Below are positions 48,368-57,175 of a stretch of 64,000 bases of DNA, in pieces (position 1 is the stretch's first letter; every line of letters starts with the position of its first letter). Below the pieces are notes generated by a model. It did not search any database and was not told the DNA's origin. It saw only the letters and a program-made list of their open reading frames with translations. The DNA is from Sphingobacterium athyrii (GTDB lineage: Bacteria > Bacteroidota > Bacteroidia > Sphingobacteriales > Sphingobacteriaceae). The DNA lies in contig NZ_QCXX01000001.1 in NCBI RefSeq assembly GCF_003071065.1, positions 372,001 to 436,000 on the forward strand, read 5' to 3'. The position numbers and the translations under genes were made by a program.

Positions 48368-49681
48368 TTATTTTGAATTAAAAGGCAGTGGATCTTTTAG
48401 AAAGAAGGTATAATCGAGTTCCTGTCCGGCTCTTTCTATCTTAAAGCGGATCTCTTTGCCTTCCTCTGATTTGAACAGTGTATGGATCGCTTCCAAGGTA
48501 TAAGAAGACGCCGAACGACCATTGATTTTCAACACTTTATCATCTGGTTTTAACCCTACCATTGCCGCGGGGGAATTTGTTCGAACTGTGGCGATTTTAT
48601 ACATGTTTTTCAGCACAAATCGATATTGTACCCGATTGTCCATGCGAATCTCGGTTCCACCATCTTTTTTTAAGTAGACAGGAACCTCCTCCTTCTCATA
48701 TTTAATGCCGTCATGGATAATTTCCAGACCACTCATGTTTAAATAATAGAATTTATCAAAGTTTCTATTTTTAACCAGATACACTACGTTGTTGGGGTAG
48801 TCAAAAATCACTTTAAATCGACGCAGAAGTTCGTTTCCAACAGAGCCGATTCGTTCATTGACAAAAGTCGCATGCTGCGTTGAACTCAATTCCGGATAAG
48901 CCACCAGCGGATAATGCATCGTAAAAGGACCCAGCTCCAACGATTTGATCCGATTTCTTTTCCCATAAATTTCACCATTAAATCCTTGCCCGATATAATC
49001 GTCAATAAAAGGAGGTTTAATCGCAAAATTATTTAATTTGGAGGGGATAAGCATCAATGCATCGCTATTGCCCATGTCAATCAATGCGCGCCCTTCGATC
49101 GCTGCGGAATCCTGATTAAAAGCGATCGAAATATAGGGTCTGCTGTTTAAAATATCTAGCGGAATGCGCTGCATTTTGGCCAGCCCCTTAGGATGCTCTT
49201 CCTTTTGATAAATGGTAACCCGATGTTTCAAAAAATCCATCTCAACAAGGTGATCACTAAAAAAACGGCTCCCCATGATACCATTTATTTCAACGCCTAT
49301 CCGGGTAGAAATATCAATATGTGCATTTTTAAGAATATAGATGGGTTGATCCGTATCTTCATAGACACCAGCGATATTCACGTTATTATTTACGGACAGA
49401 TAGCCATCCAGCCCCTCATCCTTCCCCAGTCCCTGAAATTTGTTAACAAAAACAGCGCTATCTATAGATTTAAGTGTTTCCCCAAAGATCATGGTCTCCT
49501 TGACTCCGGTGTCCAACAAGAAGTTCATGGCATAGCCGTTGACCTGTACGGGAATAATAATGAGGTTATGGACAAATAAAAAGGGAATTTTAGCTTTCTT
49601 TTTTTCTTTCAGAACAAAACGATCCTGCCCCCACGCAAAAACGGAACAGAGTAATGCTAAAGATAAAAATGCTGCTTTCAT
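48368..49681 (-). CDS. Retropepsin-like aspartyl protease with PDZ domain
   Basis: The protein has 437 residues. A signal peptide (KAAFLSLALLCSVFAWGQ) is followed by a retropepsin-like domain with active-site DTG in NFLLDTGVKETMIFG. A second related half carries ALIDMGNSDALML where DTG is changed to DMG. A PDZ domain ends the protein, with NSPAAMVGLKPDDKVLKING. Such proteins are periplasmic or surface proteases of unknown target, common in Bacteroidota. It stands alone. Confidence 0.88.
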   Translation of the reverse strand: MKAAFLSLALLCSVFAWGQDRFVLKEKKKAKIPFLFVHNLIIIPVQVNGYAMNFLLDTGVKETMIFGETLKSIDSAVFVNKFQGLGKDEGLDGYLSVNNNVNIAGVYEDTDQPIYILKNAHIDISTRIGVEINGIMGSRFFSDHLVEMDFLKHRVTIYQKEEHPKGLAKMQRIPLDILNSRPYISIAFNQDSAAIEGRALIDMGNSDALMLIPSKLNNFAIKPPFIDDYIGQGFNGEIYGKRNRIKSLELGPFTMHYPLVAYPELSSTQHATFVNERIGSVGNELLRRFKVIFDYPNNVVYLVKNRNFDKFYYLNMSGLEIIHDGIKYEKEEVPVYLKKDGGTEIRMDNRVQYRFVLKNMYKIATVRTNSPAAMVGLKPDDKVLKINGRSASSYTLEAIHTLFKSEEGKEIRFKIERAGQELDYTFFLKDPLPFNSK

Positions 49682-50013
49682 CCAAGTTTATATTTGGTAT
49701 TTCCAATTTAAACAAGAATTCCCATAATAAAAAGGCTTATACAAAAAAACTGTGTCAAATTCTACAGTACCCGAGGAAAAAAAATATGACTCGTCTGTTG
49801 CCCATTTTGCATCTTTATCCAATGAAATCCTAACGAAAGAATCGACTACAAAACTTAGGGGGTAAAATCAGCCAACTTTTCGGCGAGACATAAATTTTAT
49901 TGCCGATTTTGACACCTTACAGCCAAAATCAGAAGAAAATCAAGGCCTAAACCCCATTAAAGGGGCATTTTAACGGTGAGCAAACACTTACCGTTGCTAA
50001 GGACAGATGAACA
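49682..50013. other. Gene-free stretch before the minisatellite
   Basis: It includes the aspartyl protease promoter region. Next to the repeat, GCTAAGGAC (49996-50004) is the reverse complement of GTCCTTAGC (50018-50026) inside the first repeat unit, so the array begins with a hairpin. No gene is supported. Confidence 0.4.
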
Positions 50014-50340
50014 AAACGTCCTTAGCATTTGTTCATCTCTCCTCAGCAATTGGTCAAACCTCCTTGACATTTGATCAAACGTCCTTAGCATTTGTTCATT
50101 TCTCCTCAGCAATTGGCCAAACCTCCTTGACATTTGACCAAACGTCCTCAGCATCGGATCAATCCTCCTCAGTATTTGTTCAAACGTCCTCAGTATTTGT
50201 TCAAACGTCCTCAGCATTGGCCCAATCTTCCCTAGCATTGAACCAAACCTCCTTGGCATCGGATCAATCATCCTCAGCATTTGTTCATTTCTCCTCAGCA
50301 TTGGTTCAAACGTCCTCAGCATTTAACTAAACGTCCTTAA
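50014..50340. repeat. 21-bp tandem repeat array (about 15.5 units)
   Basis: Fifteen full units of 21 bases (50014-50328) and a partial one follow each other without gaps; a common form begins AAACGTCCTCAGCATTTG. Units 1-3 and 4-6 form a 63-base higher-order copy differing at 3 bases, which shows recent block duplication. Since 21 is a multiple of 3, frames stay open on both strands: the minus strand would give heptads such as MLRTFEQ, the plus strand TSSAFVQ. Neither is called as a protein. Confidence 0.92.
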
Positions 50341-50826
50341 GGATAAGCCGTTGCTGATCTCATTTAAACAAATAATAAGTGTATATCGGTTAGTAGTCAT
50401 CTCAAAAAGATCGACGCAAGCATACGAAGGTCTCAAATAAATTAACAGATGAAGCTAAGTGCTTGGTGATGAAACAATGAAGCCGAATCTTTCCATGCCA
50501 AGATAAAAGCTTTCAGAAGTCCGTTTAGAGGTATCGCTGACATCAATTTCTTTTTTATTTAGATTGACAAAATTATTTGCTTAGTCCACAGGTTTTGAAA
50601 AGATCCCCTTTATATAGGACTCCATATATAGAACCAATATTCCATCCTGCCGGATTCGCTCTGTCCATCTAAACAGCTTTAAAGAAATTTTGAACATGTG
50701 TCCGGGTGAGGATAAAGTTTAATACAGGTCTAAATCTTGTCTACAAAATGTCTACAAATTTTTCGGCTTGTTAACTAAATCACCCGTGTCAAGGAGTGGT
50801 TCTATGTTTCCAAAAGGGCATTTTAC
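50341..50826. other. Gene-free stretch facing the 3' end of tRNA-Leu
   Basis: About 490 bases without a reading frame I can support. It contains the tandem pair TGTCTACAAA (50738-50747 and 50749-50758). Lying next to a tRNA 3' end, it could be the remains of an integrated element, but no integrase fragment or repeat of the tRNA end is visible. Confidence 0.35.
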
Positions 50827-50863
50827 TTAAAAAGGGCCTTATCATGTGAATGCTAAGACCCTT
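50827..50863 (-). terminator. Terminator of tRNA-Leu
   Basis: For minus-strand RNA, AAGGGTCTTA (50863-50854) pairs with TAAGGCCCTT (50841-50832) with one G·U pair, followed by UUUUU. It begins 4 bases after the tRNA 3' end. Confidence 0.8.
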
Positions 50864-50867
50864 TTAG

Positions 50868-50947
50868 TACCCGGAGCCGGAGTCGAACCGGCACGGTTTC
50901 CCACTGGTGTTTGAGACCAGCGCGTCTACCAATTCCGCCATCCGGGC
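50868..50947 (-). tRNA. tRNA-Leu (anticodon CAA)
   Basis: Read on the minus strand the sequence starts GCCCGGATGGCGGAATTGGT, a leucine-type D arm. The anticodon stem-loop is CTGGT-CTCAAAC-ACCAG, giving anticodon CAA (plus-strand 50911-50913). A longer variable arm, the T arm CCGGTTCGACTCCGG and acceptor end TCCGGGTA complete it. CCA is not encoded. It decodes UUG. Confidence 0.95.
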
Positions 50948-51061
50948 ATATCCGTTTAGGATGATGCAAAAGTAGGTTTTTTATTGAAAAAGAGAAAACT
51001 TTTTAAACAAATTTCCCGCCGAAATCAATAGTCCACTGAAATACAGTCAAATAATTTTTCG

Positions 51062-51796
51062 TTAATTACTCAAAAAGCTCGCCTTAACCGTTATATTCGC
51101 TGTTTTCTTCCGCGAAGTTGTGTTAAAAGCACCTCCGGAAGAGTATTCTTCGTTATCATTTTGACCTGTTATCTGGAAAATTCCCAGATCAGCCTTTACC
51201 AGACTACCTAATCCCGCATTCGATTCTTTGGCAATATTATCCGCACGCTGATGGGCGTTTTTTGAAGCTTGGGAAATAAGTTCCAACTTTAGGTCTTCCA
51301 GCTTTGAGTAATAATAGTTCGGTGTGCTTGAGCTCAGCTCTATTCCTTTAGAAATCAATGTCGATATTTCCCTGGAAGCATTGTCCACCTTATTCAGGTC
51401 TTTGGACTCCACACTTACGGTTTGTGACAATGTATAACCCGAAAAGGTATTATACCCATTACCCTTCCCATCGGTATGGTATTCAAAGTCTTTGGCGATA
51501 TTCACGGCTTCAAAACGAATCTCACCTACCTTGATCCCTTGCTGCACTAAAAAATCGCGTACCAGGTCACGGTCGGTTGCCAATTGGGCCGAAGCAGCAC
51601 TTAATTCGAAATTCTTTCTGCTAAATGTGGCATTCCATTTTACCAAATCTGATTCAAAGTCCTTCTTTGCATTGCCATTTACCGTAATCGTCTGTGTTGA
51701 TTTAAATTTATACCGATAAGCATTGCCCAATATCCATGCGGTCAGCAGCACAACGACGCCCACAATGACAGAAACAATAATAGATGATGATTTCAT
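51062..51796 (-). CDS. SIMPL domain (DUF541) protein
   Basis: The protein has 244 residues. One N-terminal membrane segment (SSSIIVSVIVGVVVLLTAWI) anchors a SIMPL domain, seen in ITVNGNAKKDFESDLVKWNA, then YTLSQTVSVESKDLNKV and KLELISQASKNAHQRADNIA. The domain's function is not established; related proteins are periplasmic and stress-linked. ATG 51796 is used, since the longer frame to 51835 lacks support. It is divergent from the S9 peptidase gene. Confidence 0.85.
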   Translation of the reverse strand: MKSSSIIVSVIVGVVVLLTAWILGNAYRYKFKSTQTITVNGNAKKDFESDLVKWNATFSRKNFELSAASAQLATDRDLVRDFLVQQGIKVGEIRFEAVNIAKDFEYHTDGKGNGYNTFSGYTLSQTVSVESKDLNKVDNASREISTLISKGIELSSSTPNYYYSKLEDLKLELISQASKNAHQRADNIAKESNAGLGSLVKADLGIFQITGQNDNEEYSSGGAFNTTSRKKTANITVKASFLSN

Positions 51797-51889
51797 AACC
51801 AGTTTTTTATGTTTACGTAACAATGAATATACCAAAAAATCGTCGATTTTTTATTTTTTATAGATAAATTGCGACAAAAGAATTTAAAC

Positions 51890-54718
51890 ATGAATAAGAA
51901 AAATATCTGTATCCCATTCTGTTTTCTTGCTACTTTAGCTGTCCATGCACAAAAGAAACCGTTGGATCATACGGTATATGATAGCTGGCAAAGCGTATCA
52001 TCTCCCTATATCAGTAAATCCGGCAAATTTGTCCTCTTTCAGGTTGCTCCGCAAGAAGGCGATAGCCAACTCTATTTGAAAACGAAAGAAAACAAAGACT
52101 TGGTCCAGATTCCACGAGGCTACAATGGGAAACTGACCGATACAGAAAATCATTTGATCAGTCTCATCAAAGCACCGTTTACTGCAACACGCGAGGCTAA
52201 AATCAAAAAGAAAAAACCGGAGGATTTTCCCAAAGATTCCCTGGCAATCTATAATTTAACCAGTTCCTCCCTTGTCAAATTTGGATCAGTCAAGTCCTTT
52301 AAGATTGCGGAGCAAAACAACAATTTTGTTTCCTTCCTTTTTGACAAACAGGCGAGCGAAAAATCAGACTCACCCAAAAATCCGGCAGATTCTACTCAAA
52401 ATAAAAAAAATACCGCCGATAAAAAGAAGAAAACAGTAGCGACACTAGCTTTATATGACCTCAATTCCGGCGATTCAGTCCAATTCTCTTTGGTAGATCA
52501 ATATGAATGGAACAAAAACGGAACAAAACTCGTCTTTTCAAAGAAAACGGATGCAAAAGACAGCTTATCTAAAGAGTCTGGTGTTTATCTGTATGACATA
52601 GCTACTAAAAATCTGAAGAAAATATCAACGGGCAAAGGTGAATACAAAAACTTTAGTTTTGATGAGACAGGTAATCAATTGGCTTATTTGGGAGATCTCT
52701 CCAAGGAAAAGGCGCTGGTTAAAAACTATAATCTGTATTATTATACCAACGGTATAGATACAGCACAGTACCTGGCAACCAAAAATAGTACGGGCATTCC
52801 TAAAAACTGGGCCGTCAGCGGCGATGGGAATATCCGCTTCAGCAAAAATGGCGAAAAACTTTTCTTCGGCATTGCCCCGATACCGCGTGTCAAAGACACC
52901 ACATTAGTCGATTTTGAACATGCTAAAGTCGATGTATGGGGCTGGCAGGATGACTACTTACAGCCTATGCAATTGGTTAACCTCAAAAAAGACCTTTCCA
53001 AAAATTTTTTAGCGGTCACCTATCCCAAGAACAATCGTACTGTTATTCCGCTAACGGATGAAACCTTCAATGCAACAACGCTTACACCGGATGGAAATGC
53101 AGAATATGTTTTGGCACGTACAGATTTTGGCAAGCGGATCGAAAGTCAGTGGAAAGGAGGCACAAAAGAGGATATCTACCTGGTTTCCACACGAAATGGT
53201 CAACGTGAGCTTATTCTTTCTAACTTTTCGGGAAATGCTACCTTAAGTCCAGATGCAAAATATGTCGTTTATTTTGACGAAGAAAAAGGAACCTGGAATT
53301 CGTACCAGATCAGTTCGAAGAAAAAGACCGTATTAAATGAAGGCATTCCAGCATCTTTTGCAGATGAGGAGAACGACATGCCTACACCGGCACAAGGCTA
53401 TGGCATGGCTGCCTGGAGCCCTGATTATAAAGGGATCTATGTCAACTCACGCTACGACATCTGGTATTTTACACTTGACGGGGGCAATAAATCCATACTC
53501 ACCAACGGTTATGGCGCCGCTTCCCAAACAACATTACGTTATCTGCCGCTGCGACGTGAAGAAGACCGCGATCAGCCATTGACATTGGATTATAAAAAAG
53601 GTGGATTCCTGACATCATTCGACAACAAAACAAAGGAATCTGGTTTTTATCAGTTTAAAGGTCAGCACAACGACCCAAAAAGCCTTTTTGTTGAACCAAA
53701 GGCATTTAAAAATATAAATGCCTCCGCTGACCAACAAACCGTTCTTTACACAAAAGAAGATTATGTCAGTTCACCCAATATCTATATCAATAGTATTAAG
53801 TTCAAAGACGAATTGCAGCTGTCGGATATCAATAAGCAACAGGCAAACTACAATTGGGGTACGGCCGAACTCGTGCATTGGACCACACCGGCAGGTCATC
53901 AGGCTGAAGGTATTCTTTACAAACCGGAGAATTTTAATCCAGCAAAGAAATATCCGATCATTGCTTATTTCTATGAGAAGCTTTCAGACGGTCTCTATAC
54001 CTACCAACCACCGGCCCCTACTCCTTCGCGGCTAAATATCCCTTACTTTGTGAGCAACGAATATTTGGTATTTGCGCCGAATATCAGCTACGAAACCGGA
54101 CATCCGGGAAAATCAGCGGAGGAATATATCAATTCGGGCATGCGCTATTTAGCGCAGAACTCTTGGGTCGATAGCACCAAAATGGGCATTCAGGGACAAA
54201 GCTGGGGCGGCTATCAGGTCGCACATCTGATTACGCGTACCAATATGTATGCTGCAGCATGGACCGGAGCTCCGGTTGTCAATATGACTTCCGCCTACGG
54301 AGGAATACGCTGGCAGTCGGGTATGTCACGTCAATTCCAATATGAGCATACACAGAGCCGTATCGGAAAAACCCTTTGGGAAGCACCTGAACTGTACTTG
54401 GAGAATTCGCCGCTGTTCCATTTAAACAAGGTAAACACACCTGTCGTTATTATGGCCAACGACAACGACGGAGCAGTGCCCTGGTACCAAGGCATCGAAA
54501 TGTTTACCGCATTGCGTAGACTAAATAAACCAGTCTGGATGTTGAACTATAATGGCGATGAACATAATTTAATTCAACGACAAAACAGAAAAGACATACA
54601 GATCCGCGAACAGCAGTTCTTCGATCATTACCTAAAAGGGGCTCCAGCGCCAAATTGGCTAAAGAAAGGAGTACCTGCCACCTTAAAAGGAATAGACTGG
54701 GGACTGGATTACAACTAA
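51890..54718 (+). CDS. S9-family (prolyl oligopeptidase type) peptidase, secreted
   Basis: The protein has 942 residues. A signal peptide (NKKNICIPFCFLATLAVHAQ) leads to a beta-propeller region (about 40-660) and a C-terminal alpha/beta-hydrolase. The catalytic triad is Ser771 in IQGQSWGGYQ, Asp860 in NDNDGAVPW and His892 in NGDEHNL. It cleaves short peptides in the periplasm. ATG 51890 is preferred because a TTG at 51869 would precede the signal peptide. A strong terminator follows. Confidence 0.93.
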   Translation: MNKKNICIPFCFLATLAVHAQKKPLDHTVYDSWQSVSSPYISKSGKFVLFQVAPQEGDSQLYLKTKENKDLVQIPRGYNGKLTDTENHLISLIKAPFTATREAKIKKKKPEDFPKDSLAIYNLTSSSLVKFGSVKSFKIAEQNNNFVSFLFDKQASEKSDSPKNPADSTQNKKNTADKKKKTVATLALYDLNSGDSVQFSLVDQYEWNKNGTKLVFSKKTDAKDSLSKESGVYLYDIATKNLKKISTGKGEYKNFSFDETGNQLAYLGDLSKEKALVKNYNLYYYTNGIDTAQYLATKNSTGIPKNWAVSGDGNIRFSKNGEKLFFGIAPIPRVKDTTLVDFEHAKVDVWGWQDDYLQPMQLVNLKKDLSKNFLAVTYPKNNRTVIPLTDETFNATTLTPDGNAEYVLARTDFGKRIESQWKGGTKEDIYLVSTRNGQRELILSNFSGNATLSPDAKYVVYFDEEKGTWNSYQISSKKKTVLNEGIPASFADEENDMPTPAQGYGMAAWSPDYKGIYVNSRYDIWYFTLDGGNKSILTNGYGAASQTTLRYLPLRREEDRDQPLTLDYKKGGFLTSFDNKTKESGFYQFKGQHNDPKSLFVEPKAFKNINASADQQTVLYTKEDYVSSPNIYINSIKFKDELQLSDINKQQANYNWGTAELVHWTTPAGHQAEGILYKPENFNPAKKYPIIAYFYEKLSDGLYTYQPPAPTPSRLNIPYFVSNEYLVFAPNISYETGHPGKSAEEYINSGMRYLAQNSWVDSTKMGIQGQSWGGYQVAHLITRTNMYAAAWTGAPVVNMTSAYGGIRWQSGMSRQFQYEHTQSRIGKTLWEAPELYLENSPLFHLNKVNTPVVIMANDNDGAVPWYQGIEMFTALRRLNKPVWMLNYNGDEHNLIQRQNRKDIQIREQQFFDHYLKGAPAPNWLKKGVPATLKGIDWGLDYN

Positions 54719-54727
54719 AAATACACA

Positions 54728-54764
54728 AAATAGGTCGATTTGTTTGAATCGACCTATTTTTTTT
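54728..54764 (+). terminator. Terminator of the S9 peptidase gene
   Basis: AAATAGGTCGATT (54728-54740) pairs perfectly with AATCGACCTATTT (54747-54759), loop 6, then U8. Confidence 0.92.
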
Positions 54765-54889
54765 AACCAAAAACTATCCACAAATACATATTTTATAAAA
54801 AAAATCAAAAAAAATTTCAGTTTTCCGTAAAAACACAATATTTTTGAAAAACAAAATCAACAAAACTGTAATTTAATTATAAAATACAA

Positions 54890-57079
54890 ATGTCGAACCT
54901 AAGATTCAAAGCAGTAGAGGCAGCGGGCTCACGCCAGATTGCACAATTTGAAAAAGTTGAAACTAAAAAAGCAACTGACATCTACGGAAAGAACGTTTTT
55001 TCCGTAAACAAAATGAAAGACTACCTTCCTAAAAACTCATATAAGGAGTTAGTTGCATCCATTGAAGAAGGACAGATTATTTCTAGAGATCTAGCTGAGC
55101 ACATTTCGCAAGCGATGAAAACTTGGGCTCTTAATCATGGCGTTTCCCACTACACGCACTGGTTTCAACCTTTGACTGGTTCGACAGCTGAAAAACACGA
55201 TGCATTTTTCGAACCTGATGAAAATGGCGAAGCAATCGAAAAATTCACTGCAGACGCTTTAGTTCAACAAGAACCAGATGCTTCATCCTTCCCTAATGGC
55301 GGTATCCGTAACACATTCGAAGCTAGAGGATATACGGCATGGGATCCTTCTTCACCAGCATTTATCTATGAAACCGGCACCGGTAAAACACTTTGTATCC
55401 CTACGGTATTTGTTTCTTATACTGGTGAATCATTAGATTATAAGGCTCCTTTATTAAAAGCAATCAATGCTGTTGATAAAGCGGCAACTGAAGTCGCACA
55501 ATATTTTGATAAATCAATCACGAAAGTAAACGCCTCTCTTGGTATCGAGCAAGAGTATTTTTTAGTTGACCTTTCCTTATACAATGCACGCCCTGACCTT
55601 CAATTGACCGGCCGTACCTTGTTCGGCCACATGTCTGCTAAAGGACAACAATTGGAAGACCATTACTTCGGAGCGATTCCAGAGCGCGTATTAGCCTATA
55701 TGGTTGATCTGGAAAACGAAGCGTTAAAATTGGGTATTCCATTAAAAACCCGTCACAATGAGGTTGCACCTTCACAGTTTGAGTGTGCACCTATGTACGA
55801 AGAGATCAACTTGGCAATTGACCACAATCAATTGTTAATGAACGTGATGGAGCAAGTTGCTTTGAGACACAACTTCAAAGTATTGCTACATGAGAAACCA
55901 TATTCTGGTGTAAACGGTTCCGGAAAACACAACAACTGGTCTTTGATTACCAATACGGGTATCAACCTATTGTCTCCGGGCAAAACGCCTAAAAATAACC
56001 TGATGTTCCTGACATTCTTTGTCAATACCATCAAAGCCGTATTTGAAAATGCAGATTTAATGCGCGCATCTATTGCTAGTGCCAGCAACGACCACCGTTT
56101 AGGTGCAAATGAAGCTCCGCCAGCAATTATCTCAATCTTCTTAGGTTCTCAATTAGATGAATTGTTAGAAGAAGTTGAATCAGCCCGCGTAGCGAAAAAA
56201 GTAAAAGCTGAAGCCAACTTGTGGCACGGCATCCCTAAAGTTCCAGAATTGAAGCTGGATAACACGGACCGTAACCGTACCTCACCTTTCGCATTTACCG
56301 GTAACAAGTTTGAGTTCCGCGCTGTAGGTTCCTCAGCAAACTCTGCCCTACCAATGACGGTACTAAATGCCATCGTTGCTGCTCAATTAATTGAGTTTAA
56401 AGCAGAGGTAGACAAACAGATCAAAAAAGGCACGAAAAAAGATCTTGCAATTTTAAATGTTGTCCGTAAATATATCAAAGATTCAAAAGCAATCCGTTTT
56501 GAAGGAAATGGATACAGTGAAGAGTGGGAAAAAGAAGCTGCAGCACGTGGTCTTTCAAACATCAAATCTACACCTAAGGCATTAGACGTTTATGTAAAAG
56601 AAGAGTCATTGGCCTTATTTGAATCCTTAGGAATCTATACAAAACGTGAATCAGAAGCCCGCCATGAAATCTTGTTAGAGAACTTCTACAAGAAACTTCA
56701 AATCGAGGCCCGTGTGATTGAAGAAATGGTCAATAACCAAATCGCACCTGCATGTTTCACTTACCAAAATGAATTAATCGAAAATGTAAAAGGTCTTAAA
56801 GACCTAGGACTTGCGCAAGCAGCATTCAGCTCACAGCTGAATTTTGTAGAGCGTATCTCAACGCATGTAAACACCATTCTGGAGCAAGCTGAAGCCATGC
56901 GTCAAGAACGTAAAAAAGCAAACCAGATCGAAGATGTACGTGAGCGGTCAATCGCTTATGACGAATTGGTAAAACCATATTTTGATGTGATCCGTTACCA
57001 TGTCAACAAATTGGAAAAAATCGTTGACGATAAAAAGTGGCCTCTTCCAAAATTGAGAGAGATCTTATTCTTAAGCTAA
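54890..57079 (+). CDS. glnN: Type III glutamine synthetase
   Basis: The protein has 729 residues, the size of type III enzymes (types I and II are about 450 or fewer). It joins glutamate and ammonia using ATP. Motifs: GLSHYTHWFQP-like GVSHYTHWFQPLTGSTAEKH, EARGYTAWDPSSPAFI, GIEQEYFLVD, RHNEVAPSQFECAP and VNGSGKHNNWS. It has its own terminator. An upstream TTTG (54843-54846) and TAATTTAA (54869-54876) could be a weak promoter, but very close to the ATG. Confidence 0.96.
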   Translation: MSNLRFKAVEAAGSRQIAQFEKVETKKATDIYGKNVFSVNKMKDYLPKNSYKELVASIEEGQIISRDLAEHISQAMKTWALNHGVSHYTHWFQPLTGSTAEKHDAFFEPDENGEAIEKFTADALVQQEPDASSFPNGGIRNTFEARGYTAWDPSSPAFIYETGTGKTLCIPTVFVSYTGESLDYKAPLLKAINAVDKAATEVAQYFDKSITKVNASLGIEQEYFLVDLSLYNARPDLQLTGRTLFGHMSAKGQQLEDHYFGAIPERVLAYMVDLENEALKLGIPLKTRHNEVAPSQFECAPMYEEINLAIDHNQLLMNVMEQVALRHNFKVLLHEKPYSGVNGSGKHNNWSLITNTGINLLSPGKTPKNNLMFLTFFVNTIKAVFENADLMRASIASASNDHRLGANEAPPAIISIFLGSQLDELLEEVESARVAKKVKAEANLWHGIPKVPELKLDNTDRNRTSPFAFTGNKFEFRAVGSSANSALPMTVLNAIVAAQLIEFKAEVDKQIKKGTKKDLAILNVVRKYIKDSKAIRFEGNGYSEEWEKEAAARGLSNIKSTPKALDVYVKEESLALFESLGIYTKRESEARHEILLENFYKKLQIEARVIEEMVNNQIAPACFTYQNELIENVKGLKDLGLAQAAFSSQLNFVERISTHVNTILEQAEAMRQERKKANQIEDVRERSIAYDELVKPYFDVIRYHVNKLEKIVDDKKWPLPKLREILFLS

Positions 57080-57096
57080 TATCGCTTCATACAAAA

Positions 57097-57136
57097 ACAA
57101 GAAGAGCATTCCGGCTGGAATGCTCTTCTTGTTTTA
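57097..57136 (+). terminator. Terminator of glnN
   Basis: A perfect 16-bp stem, ACAAGAAGAGCATTCC (57097-57112) with 57117-57132, tetraloop GGCT, followed by TTTTA. Confidence 0.9.
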
Positions 57137-57175
57137 TATACGGACAGTTGATTGGAATAAAACCCCACCCGGCCG

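Noticed and set aside
49957..50330. Open frames on both strands through the 21-bp array
   Set aside because: A tandem repeat with a period divisible by 3 keeps frames open by itself, and both strands are open; no start signals or domain support. Kept as a repeat and a finding.
50014..50340. CRISPR array
   Set aside because: Units are contiguous 21-mers without unique spacers, and no cas genes are present.
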